In this document: piece by piece, positions 42,914 through 52,309 of the stretch
Layout: the number at the start of each line of letters is the position of its first letter
How positions within the stretch are numbered: position 1 is the stretch's first letter
Assembly: GCF_000819445.1 (NCBI RefSeq)
Contig: NZ_CP005286.1
Coordinates: 62,001-126,000, forward strand
Origin: Corynebacterium humireducens NBRC 106098 = DSM 45392
Lineage (GTDB): Bacteria > Actinomycetota > Actinomycetes > Mycobacteriales > Mycobacteriaceae
Reading direction: 5' to 3'
Length of the DNA stretch: 64,000 bases
Translations under genes and position numbers: made by a program
Notes under the pieces: generated by a model
The model's database searches: none
The model's input: only the letters and a program-made list of their open reading frames with translations
What the model was told of the DNA's origin: nothing

Positions 42914-43888
42914 ATGGGACTGATTTTCCGCCCGATGACCGTCGACGACCACCCTTCGCGCGCCGCAGCGCTGCGCGACCATCCGGCCCACCCGCTGGAC
43001 TTCCGTCCCGGGCGCGGTGACGCCGGCTTCGTCGCCCTCGACGGCGGCCGTCCCGTCGGTGTCATCTGGGCCCAGTTCGTCGCCGGTCCGGGCCACGTCG
43101 CCGACGACATCCCCGAGATGATGCTCCACGTCGCCGAGGGGTACCGCAACATCGGACTCGGGGCCCGCCTCATCGGGCTGCTCGCCGACCACGGCCGGGA
43201 ACAGGGCTGGCCCGGGATCAGCCTGTCCGTCGGGGAGGGCAGCATCGCCCGCCGTCTCTACGGGCGCACCGGCTTCGTCGACCGGGCGGCCGCCGGCACG
43301 ATGCTGCTCAACCTCTCCGACCGCATCACCTCCGTCGCCGTGTACTGCGGTTCCTCCCACGGGGCGCGCCCGGCCTACACGCAGGCCGCCCGCGAACTCG
43401 GGCACGAACTGGCCGCCCGGAACCTCACCCTCGTGTACGGCGGCGGTGCCGTCGGGCTGATGGGGGAGGTGGCGGACGCGGTCGTCGAGAAGCGGGGGTC
43501 GGTGACGGGTGTCATCCCGCGCCAGCTCGTGGACCGCGAACTCGCACACCCCGGGCTGACCCGCCTGGAGGTCGTCGAGACGATGGCCCAGCGCAAGTCC
43601 CGCATGGAGGCCCTCGCCGACGCCTTCATCGCCCTGCCCGGCGGCGCCGGCACCCTCGAGGAGCTCTTCGAGGTGCTCACCATGCAGCAGCTCGGGCACA
43701 TCCGCGGGCCCGTCGCCCTGTGCAACACCGAGGGGTTCTGGGACCCGCAGATCGCCATGCTGCAACGCGCCGTCGAGGAGGGCTTCCTCCGCGCCAAATA
43801 CGTCGACTGCCTCGTCGTCGCCGACACCCCCGCCGCCGTGCTCGACGCCTTCACGAACTGGCAGGCGCCGGGCCGTAAATGGGACTGA
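42914..43888 (+). CDS. GNAT acetyltransferase fused to a LOG-family phosphoribohydrolase
   Basis: A 324-residue two-domain protein. Residues 1-135 form a GNAT fold (EGYRNIGLGARLIGLLADHG, RRLYGRTGF). Residues 140-324 form a TIGR00730/LOG domain with YGGGAVGLMGEVADAV and the signature PGGAGTLEELFEVL, the active site of cytokinin-type nucleoside 5'-monophosphate phosphoribohydrolases. No stop codon or frame change separates the parts. TAGAAT (42900-42905) is 8 nt before the ATG. How the acetyltransferase and base-release activities relate is unknown. Confidence 0.83.
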   Translation: MGLIFRPMTVDDHPSRAAALRDHPAHPLDFRPGRGDAGFVALDGGRPVGVIWAQFVAGPGHVADDIPEMMLHVAEGYRNIGLGARLIGLLADHGREQGWPGISLSVGEGSIARRLYGRTGFVDRAAAGTMLLNLSDRITSVAVYCGSSHGARPAYTQAARELGHELAARNLTLVYGGGAVGLMGEVADAVVEKRGSVTGVIPRQLVDRELAHPGLTRLEVVETMAQRKSRMEALADAFIALPGGAGTLEELFEVLTMQQLGHIRGPVALCNTEGFWDPQIAMLQRAVEEGFLRAKYVDCLVVADTPAAVLDAFTNWQAPGRKWD

Positions 43889-43917
43889 CCGCGCCACCCC
43901 CGGTACACTTGCCGGTC

Positions 43918-45567
43918 ATGAGTGCCGACACCAAGCGTTCGCCTTCGCTTCTCGACGCATCGTGCGAGGGATTCGTCTACGACCTGGCGGCGCTGTCCCC
44001 GACCGACGCCACCGCATGGGGCATCCCCGGGTTCGACGGCGAGCTGCAGGACTTCTCCCCCGACTACTGGGAGGCCATCGCCGACCGCACCCGTGAGATG
44101 ATCGCCGACGTCGACGCCTTCGACGACGGCACCGACGACTCCGACGACGAGGACGACTTCGACGAGGTCGACCACGTCACCGCCGCCGTCCTCCGCGACC
44201 GGCTCTGCCTCGACCTGGACCTGCACCACCACGGCGAGGACCTCGCGCAGCTCAACAACATCGCCTCCCCGGTGCAGACCATCCGCGACACCCTGCTCCT
44301 CATGCCCACGGACACCCCGGAGCAGGTCGACGCCCTGCGTTCCCGCCTGTCCAAGGTGCCCGCCGCCCTGGCCGGTTACCGCGAGTCGCTCGCCGAAGCC
44401 GCCTCCCACGGCCACGTCGCCCCCGTCCGCCAGATCGACGAGGTGTACTCCCAGTGCCAGGACCTCGTCGAGTCGCCCTCCCTCCTGGAGGAGATCGGCC
44501 TCGACCGTGACGCCCCCGAGGTGGACACCGCCAAGCAGGCCTTCGCCGACATGGCCGACTGGCTGAGCGAGCACCTGGCCACCCACGCCCCGCACGAGGA
44601 CGCCGTCGGCCGCGAACGCTACCAGCGCTTCTCCCACCTCTTCGTCGGCGACACCGTCGACCTCGACGAGGCCTACTCCTGGGGGCTCGAGCGACTCCGC
44701 GAGATCGACGCCGAGCAGCAGGCCATCGCCCGGCAGCTCTACGGCATCACCGACGTGCGCCTGGCCTACCGCAAACTCAACGAGGAGCCCCGCTACACCC
44801 TCCACGGCACCGACGAACTCCTGGAGTGGATGCAGGAGACCGCCGACCGCGCCGTCGCCGACCTCCACGGCACCGCCTTCGACATCCCCGAGCCGGTGCG
44901 CACCATCGAGGCGAAGATCGACCCCGCCGGCACCGGCGGCATCTTCTACACCCCGCCGTCGGACGACTTCTCCCGCCCCGGCCGCATGTGGTGGTCCGTC
45001 CCTGCAGGTCAGGAGCGTTTCCACACCTGGCAGGAGCTGACCACCGTCTTCCACGAGGGCGTGCCCGGCCACCACCTGCAGATCGGCCAGGCGCTCGTCT
45101 CGCCGCTCAACCTGTGGCGCCGCGTCGCGTGCTGGAACTCCGGCCACGGCGAGGGCTGGGCGCTCTACGCCGAGCAGCTCATGGAGGAGCTCGGCTACCA
45201 CGAGGACCCCGGCACGCGCATGGGGCTTCTCGACGCCCAGCGTCTCCGCGCCGCCCGCGTCGTCCTCGACATCGGCGTCCACCTGGGCAAGAAGATCCCG
45301 GAGGGCACCGCCGTGTGGGACGCCAGCTACGCCAAGGCCTTCCTCCGGGAGAACACCGCCATGGATGAGGCCGTGCTGCGTTTCGAGCTCAACCGCTACC
45401 TCGGCTGGCCCGGCCAGGCGCCGTCCTACGCCCTCGGCCAGCGCCTCTGGGAGCAGACGCGTGACGACGCCGTCGCCCAGGGCATGACCGTCGCGGAGTT
45501 CCACTCCCAGGCCCTGGCGCTGGGGTCGATCCCGATGTCGATCCTGCGGGAGCAGCTGCTGGACTAG
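43918..45567 (+). CDS. DUF885 family protein, putative metallopeptidase
   Basis: A 549-residue DUF885 protein. The metal-site motif FHEGVPGHHLQ is near residue 380, and a second conserved block GHGEGWALYAEQLMEELGY follows, as in zinc-dependent carboxypeptidase-like enzymes. No signal peptide is present, so a cytosolic peptidase is likely. A strongly acidic stretch (FDDGTDDSDDEDDFDEVD) lies at about residues 63-80. ATG 43918 is supported by TACACT at 43904-43909, 8 nt upstream. Confidence 0.82.
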   Translation: MSADTKRSPSLLDASCEGFVYDLAALSPTDATAWGIPGFDGELQDFSPDYWEAIADRTREMIADVDAFDDGTDDSDDEDDFDEVDHVTAAVLRDRLCLDLDLHHHGEDLAQLNNIASPVQTIRDTLLLMPTDTPEQVDALRSRLSKVPAALAGYRESLAEAASHGHVAPVRQIDEVYSQCQDLVESPSLLEEIGLDRDAPEVDTAKQAFADMADWLSEHLATHAPHEDAVGRERYQRFSHLFVGDTVDLDEAYSWGLERLREIDAEQQAIARQLYGITDVRLAYRKLNEEPRYTLHGTDELLEWMQETADRAVADLHGTAFDIPEPVRTIEAKIDPAGTGGIFYTPPSDDFSRPGRMWWSVPAGQERFHTWQELTTVFHEGVPGHHLQIGQALVSPLNLWRRVACWNSGHGEGWALYAEQLMEELGYHEDPGTRMGLLDAQRLRAARVVLDIGVHLGKKIPEGTAVWDASYAKAFLRENTAMDEAVLRFELNRYLGWPGQAPSYALGQRLWEQTRDDAVAQGMTVAEFHSQALALGSIPMSILREQLLD

Positions 45568-45589
45568 GGCTGGGGCTGGGGCGGTTTGG

Positions 45590-45635
45590 TGTGACACCAG
45601 GCCCCGCCCGGTACCGGACGGCCCCTGGTGTCACA
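45590..45635. terminator. Terminator-like inverted repeat
   Basis: Perfect arms TGTGACACCAGG and CCTGGTGTCACA with a GC-rich loop, located between the convergent DUF885 and nuclease-like genes. A bidirectional terminator is the simplest reading. Confidence 0.7.
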
Positions 45636-45650
45636 CGGAACGGACACCGG

Positions 45651-46667
45651 TCAGGCGAGGTTCGGGTCCTCCGGGCTGCCCGGTTCCACACCCATGGCGC
45701 GCAGCTCCTCGTTGCTGAAGAACGGGGGTTCGGTGACCGCGTGCCCGGCGGCGCGGAGGGTGTGGTGCCACGTCCAGGGTGGCGCCACCTCGCAGGGGAG
45801 GAGCGCGGGCGGTGTGGAGCGTGTCCGCCTGTTCCCGGTCCGCCACGTAACCGTGTCTGCCACCTGCTCGACGACCCTGTCCAGGTGCCGGTACACGCAC
45901 TCGCCGGTGTAGTGGAGGACCAGCCAGCCGCGGCGGGCGCCGTCGTTGGCCTTCCACCGGTCGATGACGGAGGTGCGCTCGTTCTCGCCGTCGGCCAGTG
46001 CGGCGTGGTAGCGGAAGCTGTCGAGGTCGATGAGGATTTTCGCGTGTGGGATGGCGAAGTCCCAGTGGTAGTGGCCGAGGGGGAAGTTCTGGGTGAGGGT
46101 GATGCCCCGCGCTTTCAGGGCCCGTGCCAGCGTCTGCTCGGACTTGCTGTCGGAGGCGATGGAGGCCGACGCCAGGAGGGTGCGCAGCGCGGGCGGCAGG
46201 GGTCCCATTGCCGCGAGATCCGCGGCCAGCGTCGCGTTGCCCTCCCGTCCGGCGTAGTGCCTCTCCAAGAAGGCGCGGGCCGTGGCGGAGTCCTCCGCCA
46301 GCAGGTCACCCACCGCCCCGACGGGTGGCACGACCCGGTGCCCGTTGACGGTGCGGGTGGCGAGGGTGCGTACCTGGCGGACGGTGACGAGGGGCCCGCT
46401 CCGGTAGTTGTGGGGCCGCTGCACCACTGCCTCCAGCGGCGTGGTCGTGGGGACGCCGTCGTGGATCTGCCGCGCGGTGACGCCGCTGAAGGCCAGGTGG
46501 GGCCGGGTGTGGGCCACCGCCCGGAGCAGCAGGCCCCCCTCCGGTGGGGCGGTGCAGTAGACGCCGTGCTCGACGCGGTGCAGTTGTCCCTGTGTCACCA
46601 GGGCTTGTCGACGCCGCCGCCCGATCCCCAGTTCCTCGAGCTGCGCGGTGCGGTAGACGGTTCCCAT
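45651..46667 (-). CDS. AbiEi-like plus DUF559-like nuclease-domain protein
   Basis: A 338-residue protein with an N-terminal AbiEi_4-type winged helix (YRTAQLEELGIGRRRRQALV, HRVEHGVYC) and a C-terminal endonuclease-like region (HYHWDFAIPHAKILIDLDSF, GWLVLHYTGECVYRHLDRV). It shares architecture with the gene at 34556-35554 but little direct identity. Function is unknown; members are often annotated as hypothetical or DUF559. ATG 46667 fits the conserved start MGTVYRTAQL. Confidence 0.62.
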   Translation of the reverse strand: MGTVYRTAQLEELGIGRRRRQALVTQGQLHRVEHGVYCTAPPEGGLLLRAVAHTRPHLAFSGVTARQIHDGVPTTTPLEAVVQRPHNYRSGPLVTVRQVRTLATRTVNGHRVVPPVGAVGDLLAEDSATARAFLERHYAGREGNATLAADLAAMGPLPPALRTLLASASIASDSKSEQTLARALKARGITLTQNFPLGHYHWDFAIPHAKILIDLDSFRYHAALADGENERTSVIDRWKANDGARRGWLVLHYTGECVYRHLDRVVEQVADTVTWRTGNRRTRSTPPALLPCEVAPPWTWHHTLRAAGHAVTEPPFFSNEELRAMGVEPGSPEDPNLA

Positions 46668-46764
46668 CGTGTTCTCCCCCTGGCGCGTAAGCCTAGGGCG
46701 GCCGCGGTGGCGCCGCACGGGCAGCCTATTGAGGTCCGGCAGCCCGCGGGCTAGGCTTGGTGAT

Positions 46765-47478
46765 ATGTCAACGTTCACTGTCATCCGTTCCGCCGACCGG
46801 GACCACTGGCGCGACTCCGCCATCCTCTCCCGGCAGTCCTTCCCCGCCACTGGCAACTTCGACCTGGAGGCCAACGCCTTCGGGCTGCTCATGATGCACA
46901 ACGACGACATCGTGTCCCCGGGCGAGGGCTTCGACATGCACTTCCACAAGGACGTCGAGATCCTCAGCTGGATCGTCGACGGCGCCGTCCACCACCGCGA
47001 CTCCGGCTCCGACGAGATCACCGAGGTCCGCGCCGGCATGGCCCAGCACATCTCCGCGGGCTCCGGCGTCCGCCACTCGGAGGTCAACGCCGGCGGCTAC
47101 ACCAGCGGCCGCACCGTGCGCGTCGTCCAGTCCTGGCTGCCGGCCGACGAGAAGGGCACCCCGCCCTCGCACAAGAGCCACGACTTCGCCGCCGACCTCG
47201 CCGCCGGCGGGGTGTTCCAGGTCGCGGGCCCGGGCTCGCCGCTGCCGCTGGGCACCACCGGCGCCGCCCTGTACATCGCGCGTGTCGACGCCGCCCCCGT
47301 CACCCTCCCCGGTTCCGCCTACGTCCACCTCTACGTCATCGACGGCGAGGTGGAGGTCGCGGGTGAGACCCTGCGGGAGGGGGATGTGCTGCGGGGGAGG
47401 GACGTCGAGAAGCTGGAGGTCACGGGGCAGGGACAGGTCCTGCACTGGGTGATGGACCGCGCGATCACGCCCGCCTGA
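46765..47478 (+). CDS. Pirin family protein
   Basis: A 237-residue bicupin. The N-terminal cupin metal site is visible in GFDMHFHKDVEIL and GVRHSEVNAGG. Bacterial pirins include quercetin dioxygenases and redox-sensing regulators; the specific activity is not predictable. TAGGCT at 46752-46757 is 7 nt before the ATG (leaderless). Its 3' end overlaps the convergent AbrB-family gene by 14 bp. Confidence 0.87.
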   Translation: MSTFTVIRSADRDHWRDSAILSRQSFPATGNFDLEANAFGLLMMHNDDIVSPGEGFDMHFHKDVEILSWIVDGAVHHRDSGSDEITEVRAGMAQHISAGSGVRHSEVNAGGYTSGRTVRVVQSWLPADEKGTPPSHKSHDFAADLAAGGVFQVAGPGSPLPLGTTGAALYIARVDAAPVTLPGSAYVHLYVIDGEVEVAGETLREGDVLRGRDVEKLEVTGQGQVLHWVMDRAITPA

Positions 47479-48490
47479 CCAGGCGGATGATCTGCGGGAG
47501 GTAGCCCGCCACGACGAGAAGGGTGAACAGGCGGAGGAGCTGGATCGCGACGACCGTCGGCCCCGCCCCACCCTCCGCGGACAGCGCGAGGACGGTCTCC
47601 AGCGCTCCCGGGCTGGTGGCCAGGTACGCCTCGAAGTAGGTGATGTCCAGCCACCACGCCAGCGGGACCGCGGTGCCCGCGCAGGCGAGGATGACCACGA
47701 CGATGAACGTGACCGTCGCCGGCAGCTGACGCGCGAAGACCCGCAGCGCCGGCACCGAGAGGGCGCCGCCGCACATCCAGCCGATCGCCAGGAAGGCGGC
47801 GATGCGGAACGTCTCCGGTGGCAGGAGCGACCACTGCGGCACCGCCAGCCCGAGGACGACCGTGATGAGCAGCGGGCCGAGCACGCTCGGCACCGGGATA
47901 CGCAGCGGGCGGGCCAGGCTCCCGCCGAAGTAGGCGACCGCCGCGATGAGGAGCAGCAGGAACCAGGGGCGGGAGTCCGTGAGCTCCGGCGATGCGCCGC
48001 CGGGGTGGGGGAGGAACGCCGTGACCAGCGGCAACGTCATCGAGACGACGAGCAGCCGCAGGTACTGGGTGAGGGCGACGAAGCGGTAGTCGGCGCCCAG
48101 CTCCTGCGCCAGCACCGGCAGGATCGACGCCCCGCCGGCGAGCATCGACAGGATGCCCGTCTCCGGCGACACCGAGGCCTCGCGCCGGGCCAGCAGCAGC
48201 CCGCCCAGGACGCCGATGCCGATGGTGACCACCGCGACGAGGAGGCCGGGGACGAGGAGGGAGGCGAGCGTCGGCACGCCGACACCGACGAGCGGCAGAC
48301 CCGCGAGCATGCCGATGACGCCCCGCCCGAAACGGTAGAAGGAGTCGTTGACCTCCAGCTCACGGCCCGTGCCCAGCGCCACCGCGCCGGACGCGGCGAT
48401 GCCCGCCACGATCCACGCGGCGGGCACGTTCCACCAGGAGAAGAGCAGCCCCAGGACTATCGACGCCGGCGCAACGACCGCCCATCTCAT
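47465..48490 (-). CDS. AbrB-family membrane protein (second of tandem pair)
   Basis: A 341-residue protein of the AbrB duplication family (PF05145/TIGR03082), about ten helices, with the internal repeat visible in MLAGGASILPVLAQELGADYRFV and ETVLALSAEGGAGPTVVAIQLLR. The family name derives from an old regulator label; the structure points to a transporter or ammonia-monooxygenase-like membrane protein of unknown substrate. ATG 48490 overlaps the stop of its upstream paralogue, so the two are co-translated. Confidence 0.8.
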   Translation of the reverse strand: MRWAVVAPASIVLGLLFSWWNVPAAWIVAGIAASGAVALGTGRELEVNDSFYRFGRGVIGMLAGLPLVGVGVPTLASLLVPGLLVAVVTIGIGVLGGLLLARREASVSPETGILSMLAGGASILPVLAQELGADYRFVALTQYLRLLVVSMTLPLVTAFLPHPGGASPELTDSRPWFLLLLIAAVAYFGGSLARPLRIPVPSVLGPLLITVVLGLAVPQWSLLPPETFRIAAFLAIGWMCGGALSVPALRVFARQLPATVTFIVVVILACAGTAVPLAWWLDITYFEAYLATSPGALETVLALSAEGGAGPTVVAIQLLRLFTLLVVAGYLPQIIRLVRRA

Positions 48491-49545
48491 CCGCGGCCCC
48501 GCAGCAGGAACCGCAGGATGTGCGGCAGCCAGCCCGCGATGAGGAGCACACCCAGCAGGCGGATCAGCTGGATCGCGACGACCGCGGGACCCGCCCCACC
48601 CTCGGAGGACAGTGCCAGCGCCGTCTCGATCGCACCGGGGCTCGTCGCCAGGTAGGCCTCGAAGTAGGTGATGTCCACCCAGTACATGATCGGGACCGCC
48701 AGCACCGCGCAGGCCGCGCTGAGGGCCACGATGAAGGTGATCGTGGCGGGCAGCTGCCGGCCGAAGAACTTCAACGCCGGGATCGACAGCGCACCACCGC
48801 ACATCCAGCCGATGGCCAGGAAGGCGTAGATGCGGAAGAACTCCGGCGGCTGCATGCTCCAGTCCGCGGGCAGGAGAATGCCCGCGAGCACCGTGAGCAG
48901 CAGGGGACCGAACACCGCGGGGGAGGGCAGGCGCAGCAGCGAGCCGACCCTGTCACCGAAGAAGGCCACCAGCGCGATGACCGGGAACATCCACGGGTTG
49001 ACCGGCGGGCCGGTCGGGCCTGCGCCGGTGTCGGCGGGCATCATGAAGAAGGCGCTGACCAGGGGCAACGTCATCGACACGGCCAGCAGGCGCAGGTACT
49101 GACTGAGGGCGACGTAACGGAAGTCGGCGCCCAGGTCGCGGGCCAGGGCCGGCATCACCGAGGAACCACCCGCCAGCATGGACAGCACGCCCGTCTCCCG
49201 GCTAATCGCCGGTTCCGCCCGGGAGAGCAGCAGTCCACCGAGAATGCCGAACCCGACCACCACCAGGGCGACGACGACGCCGGGCAACGCGTACCCCGCC
49301 AGCTCACCGAGGGGCACCCCGGCCAGGGGGATGCCCGCGAGGATGCCGATGGTGCCGCGGCCACCCTTCTCGAAGGTGGCGTTCAGCGGCAGCTCCTCAT
49401 GGGTGGACAGGGCCACCGCGCCGGCACCGATGATGCCGGCCAGGATCCACGCGGCGGGGACGTTGAAGTGGCTGAACAGCAGGCCCAGGACGAGGGACGC
49501 GGCGGCGACGATGAGCCAGCGTGTGGCTGTTTTCCCAGAACCCAT
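48487..49545 (-). CDS. AbrB-family membrane protein (first of tandem pair)
   Basis: A 352-residue paralogue of the next gene, similar throughout (MLAGGSSVMPALARDLGADF, ETALALSSEGGAGPAVVAIQ). The tandem arrangement with a 4-nt overlap suggests a local duplication that now works as a heteromeric pair. Function is unknown. Confidence 0.8.
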   Translation of the reverse strand: MGSGKTATRWLIVAAASLVLGLLFSHFNVPAAWILAGIIGAGAVALSTHEELPLNATFEKGGRGTIGILAGIPLAGVPLGELAGYALPGVVVALVVVGFGILGGLLLSRAEPAISRETGVLSMLAGGSSVMPALARDLGADFRYVALSQYLRLLAVSMTLPLVSAFFMMPADTGAGPTGPPVNPWMFPVIALVAFFGDRVGSLLRLPSPAVFGPLLLTVLAGILLPADWSMQPPEFFRIYAFLAIGWMCGGALSIPALKFFGRQLPATITFIVALSAACAVLAVPIMYWVDITYFEAYLATSPGAIETALALSSEGGAGPAVVAIQLIRLLGVLLIAGWLPHILRFLLRGRG

Positions 49546-49581
49546 GCCCTTGACCTTACGGGGAAGGTCAAATCAGGGCGT

Positions 49582-50601
49582 TCACCATTCACCCACGTAG
49601 CCGGGGGAGATGTGCACCCCCTGACCGGGCTCGAGCCCGATCCTCGCGACATTCGGCTCCTGCAGATCCACGACGGCCGTGCCCACCCGGTAGATGTCAC
49701 CGCGGGGGAGCGTCGGCAGTCCGCGGGCGTCGGGGGCGATGTTGATGTCCTTCTCGATCCGCGCCGGGGAGATCACGTACCGCACATGGTTGGAGCCGTC
49801 CCCGTCCCAGTGGGCCTGGAAGTTGGCCCAGCAGTCCGCGATCACCCCGTCGTCGCGGCCCAGCTCGCACTGGAGGGTCTGCTCGCTGTTGAGCGGGAGC
49901 AGGTAACGGCCCGTGGGCAGTTCGGCGGCGTAGGGACTGCCGTGGGCGTTGCCCTCCGGCGGCAGACCGGCCTGCGAGTCGAGCGGCGGGTTGCGGAAGT
50001 CGATGACCGGCACCGCCCCACGCAGCTCGTCCGGGGTGGAGTAGGCGACGAGGCGGAGATGGTCGTCGAGCAGCTCGTAGGACTCCTCCGAGGTGCGCGG
50101 GGCCTGGTTGTGGCGCCAGGTGATCAGGGCCGCGTTGTCGGCCAGACGGCGGACATTGTCGACGCCCGCGTACAGGGGCGGCTGGTAGTTCGACACGAAA
50201 CGGTCGCCCGCGAACAGCACCACCGTGCCGGCCGGGCGGGAGTGGTCGCCGTTGATGTCGCCGATGGTGCCGTCGAGAAGCACCCAACTGAGGTCGCGGC
50301 AGGAGTCGTAGGTGTTCTCCCGGACGTCGAAGTGGAAGTACTCCGCGGAACTGGTCCGGATGCTTGCGGTGCGCAGGTGCGGGCCGAACTCGCTGGCGGC
50401 GAGGTCGCCGGAGGTGCAGTCCGGGGTGGAGGGCGGTGTGGTGGGATCGGGGCTGCGGCCGGAGGTGCTGGTGGCGGTGGTCGCGGATTCGCTGGTGACG
50501 GGGGCGGCGCCATTGGTGCCGTTGTCGGCGGGGGAGCACGCGACCAGTGCCGTGGCCGCCAGGAGAGCGGCCACGACGGTGGGCATCGGGTGGTGATTCA
50601 A
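49582..50601 (-). CDS. Putative lipoprotein of unknown function
   Basis: A 339-residue exported protein. The signal peptide MPTVVAALLAATALVAC ends in a lipobox, followed by a Thr/Ser-rich linker (about residues 25-55). The rest is a soluble domain with several cysteines (DCTSG, SCRDLSW, LQCELGRD, ADCWANF) that could form disulfides. I do not recognise the family. TTG 50601 has GAGGAGG 9 nt upstream; TTG 50610 and ATG 50586 are alternatives. Confidence 0.65.
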   Translation of the reverse strand: MNHHPMPTVVAALLAATALVACSPADNGTNGAAPVTSESATTATSTSGRSPDPTTPPSTPDCTSGDLAASEFGPHLRTASIRTSSAEYFHFDVRENTYDSCRDLSWVLLDGTIGDINGDHSRPAGTVVLFAGDRFVSNYQPPLYAGVDNVRRLADNAALITWRHNQAPRTSEESYELLDDHLRLVAYSTPDELRGAVPVIDFRNPPLDSQAGLPPEGNAHGSPYAAELPTGRYLLPLNSEQTLQCELGRDDGVIADCWANFQAHWDGDGSNHVRYVISPARIEKDINIAPDARGLPTLPRGDIYRVGTAVVDLQEPNVARIGLEPGQGVHISPGYVGEW

Positions 50602-50610
50602 GTCGATCAA

Positions 50611-50901
50611 CCTCCTCGGTCTCTTGCTTATTCAGTCGTATTTCCCACCTCAGCGTTACCGGGAGGAGTGGGTGGAGCTCCGTGTAATTCGCCGTTGCCT
50701 CCCGGTCTGTTGTCGAGTTCATGGCCGGGTTTCGGCGCTACCACAGCTCCGTGAATCGTGCTGACTGAGAAGCGCGCGGAGGATCGGTTTCGGGGGCAAG
50801 GATCTGTTTGTTTTCCGAGGTCAATCGGGGCAAGGGGGTATTTTCCCACTAACGAGCTTCTTTGTTTTCTCAGGTGTTGATAAGTTAACTGAAGGTAAAA
50901 G
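50611..50901. other. AT-richer intergenic gap left of the IS cluster
   Basis: About 290 bp with no supported gene. It holds the ribosome site of the lipoprotein gene at its left edge and becomes AT-rich toward the ISL3 end at 50902. It shows no similarity to the idi remnant or to flanks of the other ISL3 copy. Confidence 0.55.
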
Positions 50902-52272
50902 GGCTCTTCGCTTTTTAGAGTGCGTTGATCTTCCCCTGCAGCTGCCCGGAGTGAATCAGGCACCGCAAGATGTAGTGGTCCAGGTTCCTGAACCCGAGGG
51001 CGATGCCGCGCAGGTGCTCCAGCCGTCCGTTGATAGCCTCGACTGGCCCGTTGGATGCGCCGATATCGAAATAGGCGAGGATGTCCTCACGCCGGCGCCA
51101 CAAGGTGCGCCCGAGTTGGGCGAGCTCCTCCAGCCCGGCGGGTAGTCCCTTACGAATGCTGTTGATCACCCTGCTCATCAGCTTCTTTCCCTCCGATTTC
51201 TTCGGATGCCCGTACGCCTGGATCATGTCCTGGTAGAACATCCAGGTGACCTCGAGTGCGACGTACTCATCGTCGGTGGCCCACAACAGGTCCAGTCGCC
51301 TGTTTCTGCCGCTGCGTGAGGCAGTTCGTGCGGGTCAACAAGGTCCGGCGGTGCTTGTACAGCGGATCGTCCTTGCGTCCACGACGCCCGGTGGTCTCCC
51401 GTTGCAGTCGCTGCCGGCACCCGCTGAGCTTCCCAGCTGCCAGATGGATTACGTGAAACGGATCCATCACCTTGGTTGCGTCCGGGAGGACCTGGTCCAC
51501 GGCGCAGGCATAGCCGGCAAACCCGTCCATGGTCACCACCTGCACCTGCTGGCGGAACTTAGGGTCGCGTTCCTGCAGCCACGTGCGCAGCACTTCCGCG
51601 CTTCGTCCGGAGCGGATCTCCAGCAGTCGGGCAGGCCCACGCCCATCCACCAGCGGGGTGAGGTCGACGAGGATGGTCACCAGGTTCGACGGTTCCGTGG
51701 GGCGACGGGTGTGTTTCCAGACGTGCTCGTCGACGCCGAGGATGCGCACCCCGTCGAGGTGGTGCGGGTTGTCGTAGACGAGCTTACGGCAGGCATCGAG
51801 TGCCACCTGGTTGACCAGCTCCCACCCGATACCCAACGCTTTGGCGGTGGCGGACACGCTCATCCGATCAATCGCCAGTCGCTGGAGGATCCAGCGGGTG
51901 ACCCGGTGGGTGAGCTTCGCACCGTCATCGGCACACGTCAGGGAGGCCTGGAAGATCTTCCTGCCGCAGGCTGGATAGCTGCAGGTGAACCTCGGGGGAC
52001 GCGCACGTGCAGACGGGTGGGAAACCCGACGACGGGAAGGTCGACCAGGGGCCGGACGATGTGGTCCCGTAGCTTTTTCGGGGTTTCCGCACTCGGGGCA
52101 GAGTCCGTCCACGGTCACGGGTGCGGCATCGATGATGGTGATGTTCCCGGCGTCGGCGGCACCGGTGATCGTCAATCCGATTTCCGCGGTACGGCAGATG
52201 GTGTCGGCCACGAGGTTGGAACTCAGGCTGCACAGTAGGGTCCTGGTTCGGTCAGATGATGGTGTGGTAACT
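50902..52272 (-). mobile_element. ISL3-family insertion sequence, copy 1 (right end missing)
   Basis: The outer end GGCTCTTCGCTTTTTAGAGT at 50902 matches the end of copy 2. The sequence is almost identical to 55407-56867 in inverted orientation; I noticed one silent C/A difference near 50970. The transposase-proximal end (about 90 bp, including the other inverted repeat and the start codon) is missing, cut exactly where the IS3-family element begins. Confidence 0.88.
50915..52272 (-). pseudogene. ISL3-family transposase, frameshifted and 5'-truncated
   Basis: Two overlapping minus-strand frames (51267-52340 and 50915-51286) together give an ISL3 transposase with N-terminal zinc-finger cysteines (CPECGN, CSYPACGRKIF), the DDE-domain strand GVDEHVWKHTRR, and the C-terminal helix NGPVEAINGRLEHLRG. 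One extra G after the codons QKQ shifts the frame near 51285, and the start codon is lost; the 5' frame continues artificially into the IS3 end up to 52340. The same frameshift is in copy 2. Confidence 0.85.
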
Positions 52273-52309
52273 GGGCCCGACCCCCGGAAAGTAGACACAG
52301 GGGATGTGA

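Noticed and set aside
43375..45597. 740-codon minus-strand frame across DUF885
   Set aside because: Antisense to a gene with clear metal-site motifs; the antisense product is Val/Gly/Asp-rich and unrecognisable.
51246..52238. 330-codon frame inside ISL3 copy 1 (and its twin at 55531-56523)
   Set aside because: It is antisense to the transposase and occurs in both copies only because the DNA is duplicated.
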